A stretch of 64,000 bases of DNA from Paenibacillus antri (GCF_005765165.1 NZ_VCIW01000022.1:1-64000), one strand, 5' to 3'; shown: positions 25,717-37,104, counted from the first letter of the stretch. The notes: generated by a model not told the origin, from the letters alone. Numbers and translations are program-made.

Positions 25717-25838
25717 CCGGGAAAATCGCTTATCGGCCGGACGAGCGGAACGTCGCGGGGATCGATTTCACGCCGAAGACGCGCATCGGCGCGCCGAGCG
25801 GCGGCGTCTCTCCTAACGCCTGCAGCGGCTCCCGGCGT

Positions 25839-27725
<1,887 letters not shown>

Positions 27726-27938
27726 ACCCTCACGTCCTTACGCCAGGATGGAACCGTCGAGCGGCCTGTTCCGGAGATTTTCGGGGCAAAATACGACAGT
27801 GTAAATATATGAGGTTCGGATCGCGTTCAGACATAGGGGGGGACCGTTCGGGGCCGTGATGAAAAAGTTTCGACACTATGCTACAATACTTGAATTGCTA
27901 ACGACTAAAGCACTACACCGGGAGGTTCCCAGCAACGC

Positions 27939-28568
27939 ATGCTTATCATCGGTATCGCCGGCGGCACCGGCTCCGGCAAAACGACGGTCGCCCGCTCCGT
28001 CATCGAACGGCTCGGCTCGGACAAGGTCACGTTCGTCTCTCAGGACAACTACTACAAGGACAACCCGCATCTGAGCTTCGCCGAACGGGAGAAGATCAAC
28101 TACGATCATCCCTTCGCGTTCGACAACGACTTGTTGAGCGAGCACCTCGGGCGGTTGAAGCAGGGCCTCGCCGCCGACGCGCCGGTGTACGACTTCGCGT
28201 CGCATGCCCGGTTCCAGGATCGGACCGTTCGACTTTCGCCCAACAAGATCGCGATCATCGAGGGGCTGCACGTGCTGTCCGACGAGAAGCTGCGGCAGCT
28301 GCTCGACATCAAGGTATTCGTCGACACGGACCCGGACGTGCGCATTCTCCGCCGCGTGCTGCGCGACATTCAGGAGCGCGGACGCTCGATCCAGTCGATC
28401 CACGACCAGTATTTGAACACGGTGAAGCCGATGCACGAAGCGTTCATCGAGCCGTCGAAGAAATACGCCGACGTCATCATTCCCGAAGGCGGGCATAACG
28501 AGGTCGGCGTGCAGCTGTTAACGATTTTAACGGAAAAGTATTTGAACGCCGAAGGCCGGTTCGCGTAA
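27939..28568 (+). CDS. udk: Uridine kinase
   Basis: A 209-residue cytoplasmic enzyme with P-loop GGTGSGKTT at 8-16, QDNYYKD, and the uridine-binding sequence YDHPFAFDNDLL. It phosphorylates uridine and cytidine with ATP/GTP in pyrimidine salvage. The ATG is 13 bases past GGGAGG, a little long but the only reasonable start. It is a single gene between the divergent protease gene and the convergent xylanase gene. The length is normal for Udk. Confidence 0.95.
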   Translation: MLIIGIAGGTGSGKTTVARSVIERLGSDKVTFVSQDNYYKDNPHLSFAEREKINYDHPFAFDNDLLSEHLGRLKQGLAADAPVYDFASHARFQDRTVRLSPNKIAIIEGLHVLSDEKLRQLLDIKVFVDTDPDVRILRRVLRDIQERGRSIQSIHDQYLNTVKPMHEAFIEPSKKYADVIIPEGGHNEVGVQLLTILTEKYLNAEGRFA

Positions 28569-28581
28569 GCGACCGGCCTTC
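28551..28581. terminator. Bidirectional terminator between udk and the xylanase gene
   Basis: GAAGGCCGGT and ACCGGCCTTC form a 10-bp perfect stem that includes the udk stop codon in its loop. It lies 17 bases from the convergent xylanase stop. T tracts are poor on both sides. Confidence 0.6.
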
Positions 28582-28598
28582 CGTGCGTGCTTCCCCGA

Positions 28599-31500
28599 TT
28601 ATTTCTGTCCGGTCCGGACGGACGCGATGGCCGACGGCGCGGATTCCCCGTTCGGGTGGACCGCCGTCACGCGATAATAATACGTCGTTCCGGATGTCAG
28701 CCGATTGACGACGAAATTCGCGTCGTCGATCGGGTGCTTCGTCGCCTTGACGAACGGCCCGTCGGCCGACGGCGCTTGGTAGACGTGGTACCCGATCGCG
28801 CCTTCGACTTCGGCCCACTTCAGATGCACGACCTGATGATTTTGCGCCTTCGCTTGAACGGACGCCGGCTTCGGCAAGCTCGCGAATCGGAGCGTGCCGA
28901 GTCTGGACGCGTTCATGTACGATTGGCCGGTCGGATCGCTCCACATCGCCACGCTGTTCCGCGTCCCGTCGCCGTCCTCGTCGTTGTTGACCTGGAGGTC
29001 GAAGCCGATGACCGTGCCGTCCTGCGGCTCGATCGCGTCGAGTCGGATCGCCGCTTCCACGACGTAACCGCCGTCGACGAGCTTCGTTGCGGAGGCGTAA
29101 TTGTCTTGCGTCGCATGGCCGCCCACCGTCTTCACGTTCTTGAAGTTGATGCGGTACTGTCCGTCGTCGTCTTGGTAGGAAGCCGACTTTCCGTTATTTT
29201 GGTCAACGAATATTTCCACCGAATCCTGCTCCCACGCGTTCGCGCTCGCGTCGCTCAGCCGCGCGTCGGCGACTTCCGCATACACGTACAAGAACCGTTC
29301 GTCCCATAACGTCCGGAAGGCTGCGGTCGAGCCGCTCGTTCCCTCGACCCAGACGCCCGTCGCCTGCTCGCTCGCATGCGCCCATACGGCGTCGAGCTCG
29401 CCGTCGACGACCGGCGTGCCGTAGCCCGTCTCCGCGAGCTTCGGCGCTTCGACCAGCGCGACCGCGCCGTAGCCGTTCGAATCTTGGTGCTGTATGTTGC
29501 GCGGATCGCTCCAAGAGACGATGGCGCCGTTGCGTCCGTGCTCCGTTCCGTCTTGGACGCCTTCGTGCGTGACGCGGAGGTCGAAGGCGATCAGGTCGCC
29601 GGCGGAAAGCGCCGCGTTCATCGGAATCGCGAACTCAGCGACGTATCCGCCCTCCGTCTCCGTCGCGGCGGACCCGCTCCGCGGGAATTCGAACGCGCGG
29701 ATGGCTCCGTCGTCCACGAACGCCTCCAGCTTGTCGCCCGCCGACGCGACGTCGTCCGCGACGAACGCTCTAACGTACAGATGCCCCTCGTCCCAAAGCG
29801 TCTTGAAGCTGGCTCCGAAGCCGCCCGCCCGCTCCGTCTCCATGGACGGTACAGCGCTCCACGCTAGATCCGCCTGCCCGCCTGCGATCGGCGTGCCGTA
29901 CGCGGCGGTTCCGGATTTCCTCACGATCGGCAGCTTGGAAGGCACGATCTCCTTCACTGCCTCCACGATGCCCCAATATGCGTACTTCGCCTGGTACCGC
30001 TTGTCGAACGGGAACGGCGCGTCCTGGCGCGTCGTGCCGCGGTTGTGGAGCCAGGTGTGATCGTCCGCGATGCCCCAGAGCGTCACGTTGCTGATCCAGC
30101 CGTTCGGGTTGCCGGCGGCTTGGCCCGCCTCGTCCAGCGCGACCAACGCTTCGAACAGCTCCTTGTACCGGTACCCTTGTTTGATCAGGACGTCTTCCGG
30201 AATCGGGTCGTAGCTGTCGCTGTTGTTCGTATATACCGAGATGTCGAGCTCGGTAATCTGATTATCGAATCCCGCCTCCGCGAATTTCCGGATCGAATCG
30301 GAGATTTGTTGGATCGACGGGCCGCTCACATTGATATGCGTCTGGTGGCCGACGCCGTCGATCGGCACGCCCTCCGCCTTCAGCTCCATGACCAGGTCGT
30401 ACAAGAAGTCGCGCTTTCGCGGATTGTGCGTGCTGTAATCGTTAATATACAGCTTCGCGGTCGGATCCGCGGCTCGCGCCGCCCGGAATGCCGTCTTGAT
30501 GAAGTCTTTGCCCGTAAGGCGGTACCAGTAGCTGTCCCGCATGCCGTCGGGCCGCCCTTCGTCGATCACCTCGTTGACAACGTCATAGGAGTCGGCGATG
30601 TCGGCGAACTCCGCGACGACTTTCGTAATGTACGCTTCCAAGCGGTCGAGAACGAGCTCTTTGTTTTCCGGCGTCGCCGCAAGCCAGTTCCCGTTCGCGT
30701 CCTTCAGCATCCAGTCGGCGCCCTGCGAGTGCCACAGCAGCGTGTGGAAGCGCAGCCGCATGTCATGGTCTCTCGCGTATTGCGCGATGGTTTGCGCGGA
30801 AGCGATGTTGTACGCGCCTTCGCTCGGGCTGATCGAGCCGGGCTTCATCGAGTTTTCCGCGACGATCGCGTTGTAATGCTTGTTCAGCAGCGGGGCGACC
30901 GCGCCGGTCAGCTGCGCCGGCTCGACGGCCGCCCCGATATCAAAGTAGTCCGCGTAGAGATCCTTCAGGCTGTCGAGGCCGGTTTGGATCGGAAGCGGTC
31001 CTTCGACCGGACCGACGTACGTCAAAGCGAAGTCGTCCATATAGAACGATCGCGGCTCGCCGTCGTCGTCCGCCGTCTCGACGTACGCGTTCAAGACCGT
31101 CGGCGTCGTCCGCAGCGTAAACTTGCCCGCGAGCTGTACCCACGCCCCGTCGGTAACCGTCGCGTTCGCGGACACGTTCGCGAACGCGCTCTCGCCGGAC
31201 TGCACGCTGAGCCGGAGGCGCGTCGCTTCTTCGCCGGGCGCCATCTTCACCCAAGCCGACAGGTTGTACTCATGGTTCTTATGCATCTTGCCGAGCACGT
31301 TCAGCAGCGGCCCGTCGTATTGCCCGGAGGCCGTCGTCAGCAGACTCTTAGAGCCTCCGCTCGTATGGTTATCCGCCGAAGACACTTCGATCATGCCGTC
31401 TCCGAATCGGCGCACCCAGCCGCCTAACCCGTCCTCGAAGCTCGCCTGCACGCCGGTTTGATCCAGATCGCCGGGTTGTTCCGGCTCCGCGCCCGGGGTG

Positions 31501-32522
31501 ACGTCGACGACCTTGAACTCGTCGAGGTATACGTCCGCCGTGGAGGTCGATCCGTCGACGGACTCCAGATATACGAGGAAGCCGGTCGTATCGCTCGGCA
31601 CTTCATAACCCTTCAGCTCGAACGTCGTCCACGCCGCTGCGTCGACCGCCGTATTCCCGATGATCCAATTGTAGCTGTCCTGGCCGCCCGAGGTGATCTT
31701 CGCCGTCAGGTGGTACGTGTCCGCCCCTTCGCCGAGGCGAACCTTGAACGTTAGATCGTACGCCCGGTCCGATCGCAGCACGCCGCTTAAGTCGCGGCTG
31801 AGACTGCTTGCGCGGGATTGACGGTTCGACAGCTTCAGCGATTTGCTTCCGTCGGACGCGACGCCGGAAGCGATCGACGCTTCCCCTGAGCCTCCCCATG
31901 CCAGCGGCCCCCAGCCGCCGAGCTGGCCGTCCTCGAAGCTTTGGTTCAAGACGACCGCGTTCGTCGTCGGCATCGCGACCAGCTTCACCCGGAAGCCGTC
32001 GATATAGTAAGAAGCCGTGGGGCTGTCCGATTCGACGTACACTTGATACCGCGAAGCCCGAGGATCCAAGACGAAGCTGCCCTTGATCTCGATCCAATCG
32101 GAAACCGACGCTTGCGCCGAGGCGATTCCCTTATACGTCTCGGGATCGCCCGACGGCAAGCCTTCCTGGTTGACGGTCAGCCGAATCGCGGCGGGACCCG
32201 AGCCGTCCGCCAGCTTGGCGTATAACGAAAATTCGTACGTTGCTCCCTTCACTAAGGAATCTACATAAGTACCCGGACCGTTCCAGGATTGCGTACGCCC
32301 GGTCGTCTTCAGGCTCCCCGTCCCGTCGTGCGCGGTTTCGGTCGACGCCGCGATCGTCTCCGACCCTCTCGCAAACCAACCGTCCGTCCCGGTCTCGAAC
32401 TCGTTCGCGATGACCGTCTCCCCCGCGGCGGCGGCCGACGCGGCCGGCCCGCCTCCCGACTGCGGCAGCAGCAGCGCCGCCGTCAAGAGCACGGGCAACC
32501 ATCCCTTCCACTTCTTCCCCAT
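28599..32522 (-). CDS. Multimodular secreted endo-1,4-beta-xylanase (GH10)
   Basis: About 1307 residues. Signal peptide (MGKKWKGWLPVLLTAALLL), three CBM4/9/22-type modules (about 35-180, 190-340, 355-505), a GH10 catalytic domain (about 510-850) with acid/base Glu in DVVNEVID and nucleophile Glu in ITELDIS, two CBM9-like modules (about 870-1040 and 1060-1210, both with FxTLWDExxLYV) and a C-terminal fibronectin-III domain. There is no SLH or sortase signal, so it is probably released. ATG 32522 was preferred over one seven codons earlier because GGGGGAAAG precedes it. It hydrolyses xylan outside the cell; a cre-like site upstream suggests catabolite repression. Confidence 0.93.
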   Translation of the reverse strand: MGKKWKGWLPVLLTAALLLPQSGGGPAASAAAAGETVIANEFETGTDGWFARGSETIAASTETAHDGTGSLKTTGRTQSWNGPGTYVDSLVKGATYEFSLYAKLADGSGPAAIRLTVNQEGLPSGDPETYKGIASAQASVSDWIEIKGSFVLDPRASRYQVYVESDSPTASYYIDGFRVKLVAMPTTNAVVLNQSFEDGQLGGWGPLAWGGSGEASIASGVASDGSKSLKLSNRQSRASSLSRDLSGVLRSDRAYDLTFKVRLGEGADTYHLTAKITSGGQDSYNWIIGNTAVDAAAWTTFELKGYEVPSDTTGFLVYLESVDGSTSTADVYLDEFKVVDVTPGAEPEQPGDLDQTGVQASFEDGLGGWVRRFGDGMIEVSSADNHTSGGSKSLLTTASGQYDGPLLNVLGKMHKNHEYNLSAWVKMAPGEEATRLRLSVQSGESAFANVSANATVTDGAWVQLAGKFTLRTTPTVLNAYVETADDDGEPRSFYMDDFALTYVGPVEGPLPIQTGLDSLKDLYADYFDIGAAVEPAQLTGAVAPLLNKHYNAIVAENSMKPGSISPSEGAYNIASAQTIAQYARDHDMRLRFHTLLWHSQGADWMLKDANGNWLAATPENKELVLDRLEAYITKVVAEFADIADSYDVVNEVIDEGRPDGMRDSYWYRLTGKDFIKTAFRAARAADPTAKLYINDYSTHNPRKRDFLYDLVMELKAEGVPIDGVGHQTHINVSGPSIQQISDSIRKFAEAGFDNQITELDISVYTNNSDSYDPIPEDVLIKQGYRYKELFEALVALDEAGQAAGNPNGWISNVTLWGIADDHTWLHNRGTTRQDAPFPFDKRYQAKYAYWGIVEAVKEIVPSKLPIVRKSGTAAYGTPIAGGQADLAWSAVPSMETERAGGFGASFKTLWDEGHLYVRAFVADDVASAGDKLEAFVDDGAIRAFEFPRSGSAATETEGGYVAEFAIPMNAALSAGDLIAFDLRVTHEGVQDGTEHGRNGAIVSWSDPRNIQHQDSNGYGAVALVEAPKLAETGYGTPVVDGELDAVWAHASEQATGVWVEGTSGSTAAFRTLWDERFLYVYAEVADARLSDASANAWEQDSVEIFVDQNNGKSASYQDDDGQYRINFKNVKTVGGHATQDNYASATKLVDGGYVVEAAIRLDAIEPQDGTVIGFDLQVNNDEDGDGTRNSVAMWSDPTGQSYMNASRLGTLRFASLPKPASVQAKAQNHQVVHLKWAEVEGAIGYHVYQAPSADGPFVKATKHPIDDANFVVNRLTSGTTYYYRVTAVHPNGESAPSAIASVRTGQK

Positions 32523-33004
32523 CTCCGCTTTCCCCCTAAGCATAATTTCGTGACTCGTGCGTGCATGCCGACATCTGACGCTCGTCGTATGGAAAGCTTC
32601 TCTATCGTCCGTTATGCATCCGCCATGGTCCCCTCCTCGTCGCCTCGCGTCCGTAATTTCTAAAACGCTTACATAAATATTCGTTTCTCTCCTCCTCTCA
32701 AGGCATCATACCTCCGGAGCTGCGCCTGAAAAACCCAATGAAATATAGTTGTTACTCGAAAATCTTTATGCCGAATCCCGCCGTCGAATCTAGACGAAAA
32801 CCGCGGGTTCCTCGCAATATAAAAATTCCGCGCCAGGAACCGAAGGCGAGGCGCGAAAGGCAGGCGGTATGGCGCTGAGTTCGCGTAACATGAGCAAAAC
32901 CAGCCGCGATCGTTCAGCTGAGCGAAGGTCAATCCAGGAGAAGGAGCGCGGGAACAAGCACCTTCAACCCTCATGGAACCAATCAAACTTTTATACTTTG
33001 ATAT
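32523..33004. other. Non-coding region upstream of the xylanase gene
   Basis: No credible gene in about 480 bases: open frames here lack ribosome-binding sites and coding-like codon use. It holds the cre-like site at 32660-32673 and the xylanase promoter region, but I could not fix a convincing -35/-10 pair. Confidence 0.5.
32660..32673 (-). promoter_or_regulatory. cre-like CcpA site upstream of the xylanase gene
   Basis: The minus strand reads TGTAAGCGTTTTAG, matching TGWAANCGNTNWCA in the first 12 positions. It lies about 140 bases upstream of the xylanase ATG. Confidence 0.5.
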
Positions 33005-33050
33005 TTTTAAAAAAAGACGGCCGCGCGGAGATTGCCCCGCGCGACCGTCC
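33005..33050 (-). terminator. Terminator of nirBD
   Basis: GACGG-CC-GCGCGG and CCGCGC-GA-CCGTC form a GC-rich stem immediately after the nirD stop; on the minus strand it runs into a T tract (A run at 33009-33015 on the plus strand). Confidence 0.85.
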
Positions 33051-33058
33051 TTCCCCTC

Positions 33059-33403
33059 TTATTCTCCAGCCGCGTACACCTTGCCGTCCTTCACGACGAG
33101 CGGGAACGTCCGCACCCGCCCTTCGTCCGGCGCCTGGACGACGCCGTCCGTGAGACGAATCTTCCAATCGTACAGCGGATCGTAAAGAAACTCGCCGCTG
33201 ACAATGCCTTCGGCCAAGGAGCCGGGATGCTTCTTCGCGTTCGGGTGCCGGTTCTCCAGCGCGAACATCCGCCCGTCGCTCAACCGGAACACCGCCAGCT
33301 CCGTGTCCTTCGCCCGCACTCGTCGTCCCATGCGCTCCGGGAACGCGGAGAGTTCGCCGATCTCCACCAACAATGCGCCGCCGCCTTCTTCCTTCGCTAG
33401 CAT
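33059..33403 (-). CDS. nirD: Nitrite reductase small subunit NirD
   Basis: A 114-residue protein with the NirD Rieske-like fold (VEIGELSAFPERMGRRVRAKDTELAVFRL... LAEGIVSGEFLYDPLYDWKIRL). The four Rieske cluster ligands of Bacillus-type NirD (C-P-H and C-P-L-H-D-W) are replaced: RHPN and YDPLYDW carry none of the expected Cys/His pairs. E. coli NirD also lacks the ligands, so it may still act as a structural small subunit. The start MLAKEEGGG was chosen because GGGAGGAG lies nine bases upstream; an ATG seven codons earlier overlaps the nirB stop. Confidence 0.88.
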   Translation of the reverse strand: MLAKEEGGGALLVEIGELSAFPERMGRRVRAKDTELAVFRLSDGRMFALENRHPNAKKHPGSLAEGIVSGEFLYDPLYDWKIRLTDGVVQAPDEGRVRTFPLVVKDGKVYAAGE

Positions 33404-33423
33404 ACGATTCGTCTCCTCCCTCA

Positions 33424-35856
33424 TTACGAATGCACCTTGTCGAATAACGTCTCCTGCAGCGTCTCGCTGTCCACGACCCGCTTCCACGGATCCTCGAGCT
33501 GCGCCAGCGCCTGCTCGACGCGTTCGTTCAGCGCCTTGCGCCCTTCGACGTCGTCCACGACGGCGGCGCGAACGGCGTCGAGGCCGATCCGCTCCACCCA
33601 GTCCGACGTCCGCTCGAGATACTTGCCCGTCTCCCGGTAGTACTGGATGAACGCGCCGCTGATTTCGATCAGCTCTTCATCCGTCTTCACCTTGCACAGC
33701 AAATCCGCGCCGCGCAGCTTGATGCCGCCGTTCCCGCCGACGTAGATTTCCCAGCCGCCGTCGTTCCCGACGATGCCGAGGTCCTTGGTGCCGCTCTCGG
33801 CGCAGTTGCGCGGGCATCCGTTGACCGCCATCTTGAACTTCGCCGGCATGTTCAGCCGCTCGAACTTCTTCTCGAGGGCGATGCCCATGCCCATCGAATC
33901 CTGCGTCCCGAACCGGCAGAACGTCGAGCCGACGCACGTCTTCACGGTACGCAGCGATTTCCCGTAGCCGTAGCCGGACGGCATATCGAGCTCCGCCCAG
34001 ACCGCGGGCAGGTCTTCCTTCTTGACGCCGAGCAAGTCGAGCCGCTGTCCGCCGGTGAACTTCACCATCGGCACCTCGTATTTTTCCGCGACCTCCGCGA
34101 TCTTCTTCAGCTCCTTCGCCGTCGTGACGCCGCCGTAGATTCTCGGGATGACGCTGAACGTGCCGTCCTTCTGGATGTTCGCATGCAAGCGCTCGTTGAC
34201 GAACCGGGACGCATCGTCATCGTCCGCGTCTTCCGGCCACAGCATGCCGATGTAGTAGTTCAGCGCCGGTCGGCACTTCGAGCAGCCCTCCGGCTGGCTC
34301 CAGCCGAGCACCGCCATCGCCTCGCGCACATGCGTCAGCCGCTTCTCGCGGATCGCGGCGACGATCTCGTCGCGGCCCATCGTCGTGCAGCCGCAGATGC
34401 CCGCGGGCGCCGCGCCCGCGCCATCGTACGATGCGCCGAGCGTCAGCTTCAGCAGCTCCTCCACCATCGGCTTGCAGCCGCCGCAGGAGCGCGTCGCGTT
34501 CGTGCACGCCTTGATCTGCTCGACGCTGGCCCAGCCCTGCTCCCGAATGCCGCCGACGATCGTCCCCTTCGTCACGCCGGCGCAGCCGCAGACGATGTCA
34601 TCGTCGGCCATCGCCGCGACGCCCGTGCCTTTGGCGGCCCCGCCGCCGCAGCACCCGCCGCCGCCGACGAGCTCGCCGTGCATCTCCGGCGTGAGCGCCG
34701 CCTGCGCCTTCGACCACTTCGTCAGCTGCGTCGACAGCGACGCGTCGCCGAACAGGACGCCGCCCACGACGCGGCCGTCCCGAAGCACGACTTTCTTATA
34801 CGTGTTCTTGAACGGGTCCTTCACGACGATCGATTCCGTATCCTCCGCGTCCAGGAACTCCCCGGCCGAGAAGACGTCCATGCCGGAAATCTTCAGCTTC
34901 GTCGAGGTGACGGACCCGATATAGCCTTCCGTCTCCGCCCCGCACAGATGCTTCGCCAACACCGCGCCTTGCTCGTACAACGGAGCGACGAGCCCGTACG
35001 TCACGCCGCGATGCTCGACGCATTCGCCGACCGCGTAGACGCCTTCCGCGCTCGTCCGCAGGAAGTCGTCGACCCGGATGCCGCGTCCGGTCTCGATGCC
35101 GCTCGCCTTCGCGAGCTCCGCGTTCGGGACGATGCCCGCCGCCATCACGACGAGGTCCGCCGCAAGCGTCGATCCGTCCGCGAACCGAAGCCCCGCGACG
35201 CGCTCCTCCCCGAGCACGGCCTCGGTCTTGCGCCCCGTCATGACGTTCAGCCCGCGCCGCTCCAGCTCTCGCCTCAGCATGCCCGCCGCCGGCGCGTCCA
35301 GCTGGCGCTCCATCAAGCGGTCCATCAGGTGAACGACCGTCACGTCCATGCCGAGCTGCTGCAAGCCGCGCGCCGCCTCCAAGCCGAGCAGGCCGCCGCC
35401 GATGACCGCAGCCGAACGATACCGCTTCGCCGCGTCCATCATCGCCTCGCAGTCCGCGATTTCGCGGAAGCCGATGACGCCCGGCAGCTCCGCGCCGGGG
35501 ATCGGCAGACGGAACGGCTTCGAGCCGGTCGCGAGGATCGCGACGTCGTACGACGCCTCGAGGCCGGCGGCCGTGCGGACCGTCTTCCGTTCGGTGTCGA
35601 TCGCGACGACCTCGTCGCCGACGACCAAGCGAATGCCGCGCTCCTCATACCATGCGTAGTCGTTCAGGATAATGTCTTCCATCGTTTTACTGCCCTCCAG
35701 CACATAGGAGAGCTGGATGCGGTTATAATTAGGATGAGGCTCCTTGCCGAAAATCGTGACGTCGAACTTCTCCGGCGCCAGCTTTATAATATGTTCAAGC
35801 GTCTGCACGCCCGCCATTCCGTTCCCGATCAACACCAGCTTCGTCTTGTTCGTCAT
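33424..35856 (-). CDS. nirB: NADH-dependent assimilatory/dissimilatory nitrite reductase large subunit
   Basis: An 810-residue enzyme reducing nitrite to ammonium in the cytoplasm. FAD/NADH oxidoreductase domain at 1-300 (GNGMAG, GGGLLGLE); two BFD-like [2Fe-2S] regions with C423/C425/C458/C461 and C488/C490/C525/C528; nitrite/sulfite reductase domain with siroheme/[4Fe-4S] ligands C641, C647, C681, C685 (CVGSTFC and NGCPRNC). A Gly/Cys-rich linker (GGGGCCGGG) lies at about 398-406. GGAGGGATAATC precedes the ATG. An Fnr-like site at -41.5 suggests anaerobic activation. Confidence 0.95.
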   Translation of the reverse strand: MTNKTKLVLIGNGMAGVQTLEHIIKLAPEKFDVTIFGKEPHPNYNRIQLSYVLEGSKTMEDIILNDYAWYEERGIRLVVGDEVVAIDTERKTVRTAAGLEASYDVAILATGSKPFRLPIPGAELPGVIGFREIADCEAMMDAAKRYRSAAVIGGGLLGLEAARGLQQLGMDVTVVHLMDRLMERQLDAPAAGMLRRELERRGLNVMTGRKTEAVLGEERVAGLRFADGSTLAADLVVMAAGIVPNAELAKASGIETGRGIRVDDFLRTSAEGVYAVGECVEHRGVTYGLVAPLYEQGAVLAKHLCGAETEGYIGSVTSTKLKISGMDVFSAGEFLDAEDTESIVVKDPFKNTYKKVVLRDGRVVGGVLFGDASLSTQLTKWSKAQAALTPEMHGELVGGGGCCGGGAAKGTGVAAMADDDIVCGCAGVTKGTIVGGIREQGWASVEQIKACTNATRSCGGCKPMVEELLKLTLGASYDGAGAAPAGICGCTTMGRDEIVAAIREKRLTHVREAMAVLGWSQPEGCSKCRPALNYYIGMLWPEDADDDDASRFVNERLHANIQKDGTFSVIPRIYGGVTTAKELKKIAEVAEKYEVPMVKFTGGQRLDLLGVKKEDLPAVWAELDMPSGYGYGKSLRTVKTCVGSTFCRFGTQDSMGMGIALEKKFERLNMPAKFKMAVNGCPRNCAESGTKDLGIVGNDGGWEIYVGGNGGIKLRGADLLCKVKTDEELIEISGAFIQYYRETGKYLERTSDWVERIGLDAVRAAVVDDVEGRKALNERVEQALAQLEDPWKRVVDSETLQETLFDKVHS

Positions 35857-35892
35857 GATTATCCCTCCGTCTCGGTGCTAGAATCTACACCG

Positions 35893-35935
35893 ATTGTACC
35901 GGGGAACGGCGAGGGACGATGTGAGAGATATCACT
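35893..35935 (-). promoter_or_regulatory. Fnr-dependent class II promoter of nirBD
   Basis: TGTGA-GAGATA-TCACT (35920-35935) matches the Fnr core TGTGA-N6-TCACA in 9 of 10 arm positions. On the minus strand TACAAT (35893-35898) is the -10 box; a start near 35886 puts the palindrome centre at about -41.5, the standard class II activator position, and no good -35 box is present. Confidence 0.7.
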
Positions 35936-35947
35936 GCCCCGCGTCGG

Positions 35948-35995
35948 CAAAAAAACAAAAGAAGCTTGCGCCGGCGATGGTCGGCGACAAGCTTC
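35948..35995 (-). terminator. Terminator of the membrane-protein pair
   Basis: GAAGCTTG and CAAGCTTC close a stem with inner CCG/CGG pairing, 20 bases past the stop at 36016; followed on the minus strand by TTTGTTTTTTT. Confidence 0.85.
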
Positions 35996-36015
35996 CACGA
36001 TCCCTTCTCTTACCT

Positions 36016-36561
36016 TTACGATATGCTTGCCTTGTGCGCCAGCGCGTCGCATTCGGCCCCCTCCGAATCGCCGCCTCTGCCGGCGGTTTTCAAATACCGA
36101 TAGAAGCAAATTGTAACGGTCTGCATCGTCAAGAAGACGACGATGTTATATTCGAATCGATATCCCTTCTGGTACGTCGTCATATGCATCCACTCGGACA
36201 CCCACTGCACGCCCGTGCCGAAGATCGTCCAGCCGAGAATATAAAGCACCACCCACAGCTTCTTCCGAATTCCCAGCATCTCGTAGAAATTCACCATGAA
36301 GTACCCGTACGGAGCGAACATGATGTACACGAGCAGGTCCATAATCTCGTACCGGTTCGTATCGTTGACGACGTAGAAGTCCATCAATCCCCCGCCGATC
36401 GTGAAATCGAACAGCGTCGCGCTCGCAAACCCCCACACCAACCCGAGAATCATGTAACTGACCGGCACTTTCCTAGGCAGCAAAAACACGGCCGCGTAAG
36501 CGGCGACCGTCATGCCGATCACATACCATTCGTTGCGGTCGAACTGCTCCCACAAAATCAA
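36016..36561 (-). CDS. CBO0543-like membrane protein
   Basis: A 181-residue membrane protein with about five TM segments (VIGMTVAAYAAVFLLP, VPVSYMILGLVWGFASATLFDF, LWVVLYILGWTIFGTGVQWV) and the conserved WMHMTTYQKGY region of the CBO0543 family, frequent in spore formers and of unknown function. The start is a TTG preceded by AGGAGG at eight bases; this codon overlaps the upstream gene's TGA (TTGA), so translation is coupled. It is expressed with the next gene upstream. Confidence 0.75.
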   Translation of the reverse strand: MILWEQFDRNEWYVIGMTVAAYAAVFLLPRKVPVSYMILGLVWGFASATLFDFTIGGGLMDFYVVNDTNRYEIMDLLVYIMFAPYGYFMVNFYEMLGIRKKLWVVLYILGWTIFGTGVQWVSEWMHMTTYQKGYRFEYNIVVFLTMQTVTICFYRYLKTAGRGGDSEGAECDALAHKASIS

Positions 36562-37028
36562 GACGGCGTCCTCCTATATACGGTTTTCCGATACAGACGC
36601 AGCAATCCATAAACGATCGCCAGCAGCGCGGCGTAAGAGATCGCGTCATATCCCAGATTCCATTTCTCGTATTTGGCGATCTCGAAGTATACCCCTAACC
36701 CGTTCAAGCCCACTAACGCGGCTAGGACGACGGCAACGGACGCAAGCGCCGTCCAGACCCGCTTCGCGCGAAACACCGCGTTCATCGCGATGACGAAGAT
36801 CATCGGGACGCCGACGCTCCGATTCAGAATGAATCCCGTATAAGCAACCCCGTCCTTCGTAAGCTCCACCAGCTTCAACTCCTCGGCGATGATCCACGAG
36901 GCATTGATGACGAGCGTTAGGGAGACCAAGAAGACGAAGGCGTTTTCCAAAATGGTCAACCGTTCTTGGAACGAGTAGAAGATAAATATAGCCAGCCACG
37001 ACGCGATGAACATCACGACTAACCCCAT
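36558..37028 (-). CDS. Hypothetical integral membrane protein
   Basis: A 156-residue protein, MGLVVMFIASWLAIFIFYSF..., with about five hydrophobic segments and a basic C terminus (LYRKTVYRRTPS). GGAGGG is upstream of the ATG. It overlaps the CBO0543-like gene by four bases. Length and topology are similar to its neighbour, so the two may form a membrane complex. I do not recognise a named family. Confidence 0.7.
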   Translation of the reverse strand: MGLVVMFIASWLAIFIFYSFQERLTILENAFVFLVSLTLVINASWIIAEELKLVELTKDGVAYTGFILNRSVGVPMIFVIAMNAVFRAKRVWTALASVAVVLAALVGLNGLGVYFEIAKYEKWNLGYDAISYAALLAIVYGLLRLYRKTVYRRTPS

Positions 37029-37104
37029 GAATGAACGCTCCCTCCTGCACAGGAATACATCCATCTTTTCCCACGGGGGCCATACCCATACTTCTTCCGA
37101 AAAT

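Noticed and set aside
32669-32986. A 105-codon minus-strand frame upstream of the xylanase gene
   Set aside because: No ribosome-binding site, no coding-like codon pattern and it overlaps the cre-like site region.
34183-36612. An 809-codon plus-strand open frame antisense to nirB
   Set aside because: It is a shadow of the GC-rich nirB codons, very rich in Arg, Ala, Leu and His, with no domain motif and no ribosome-binding site.
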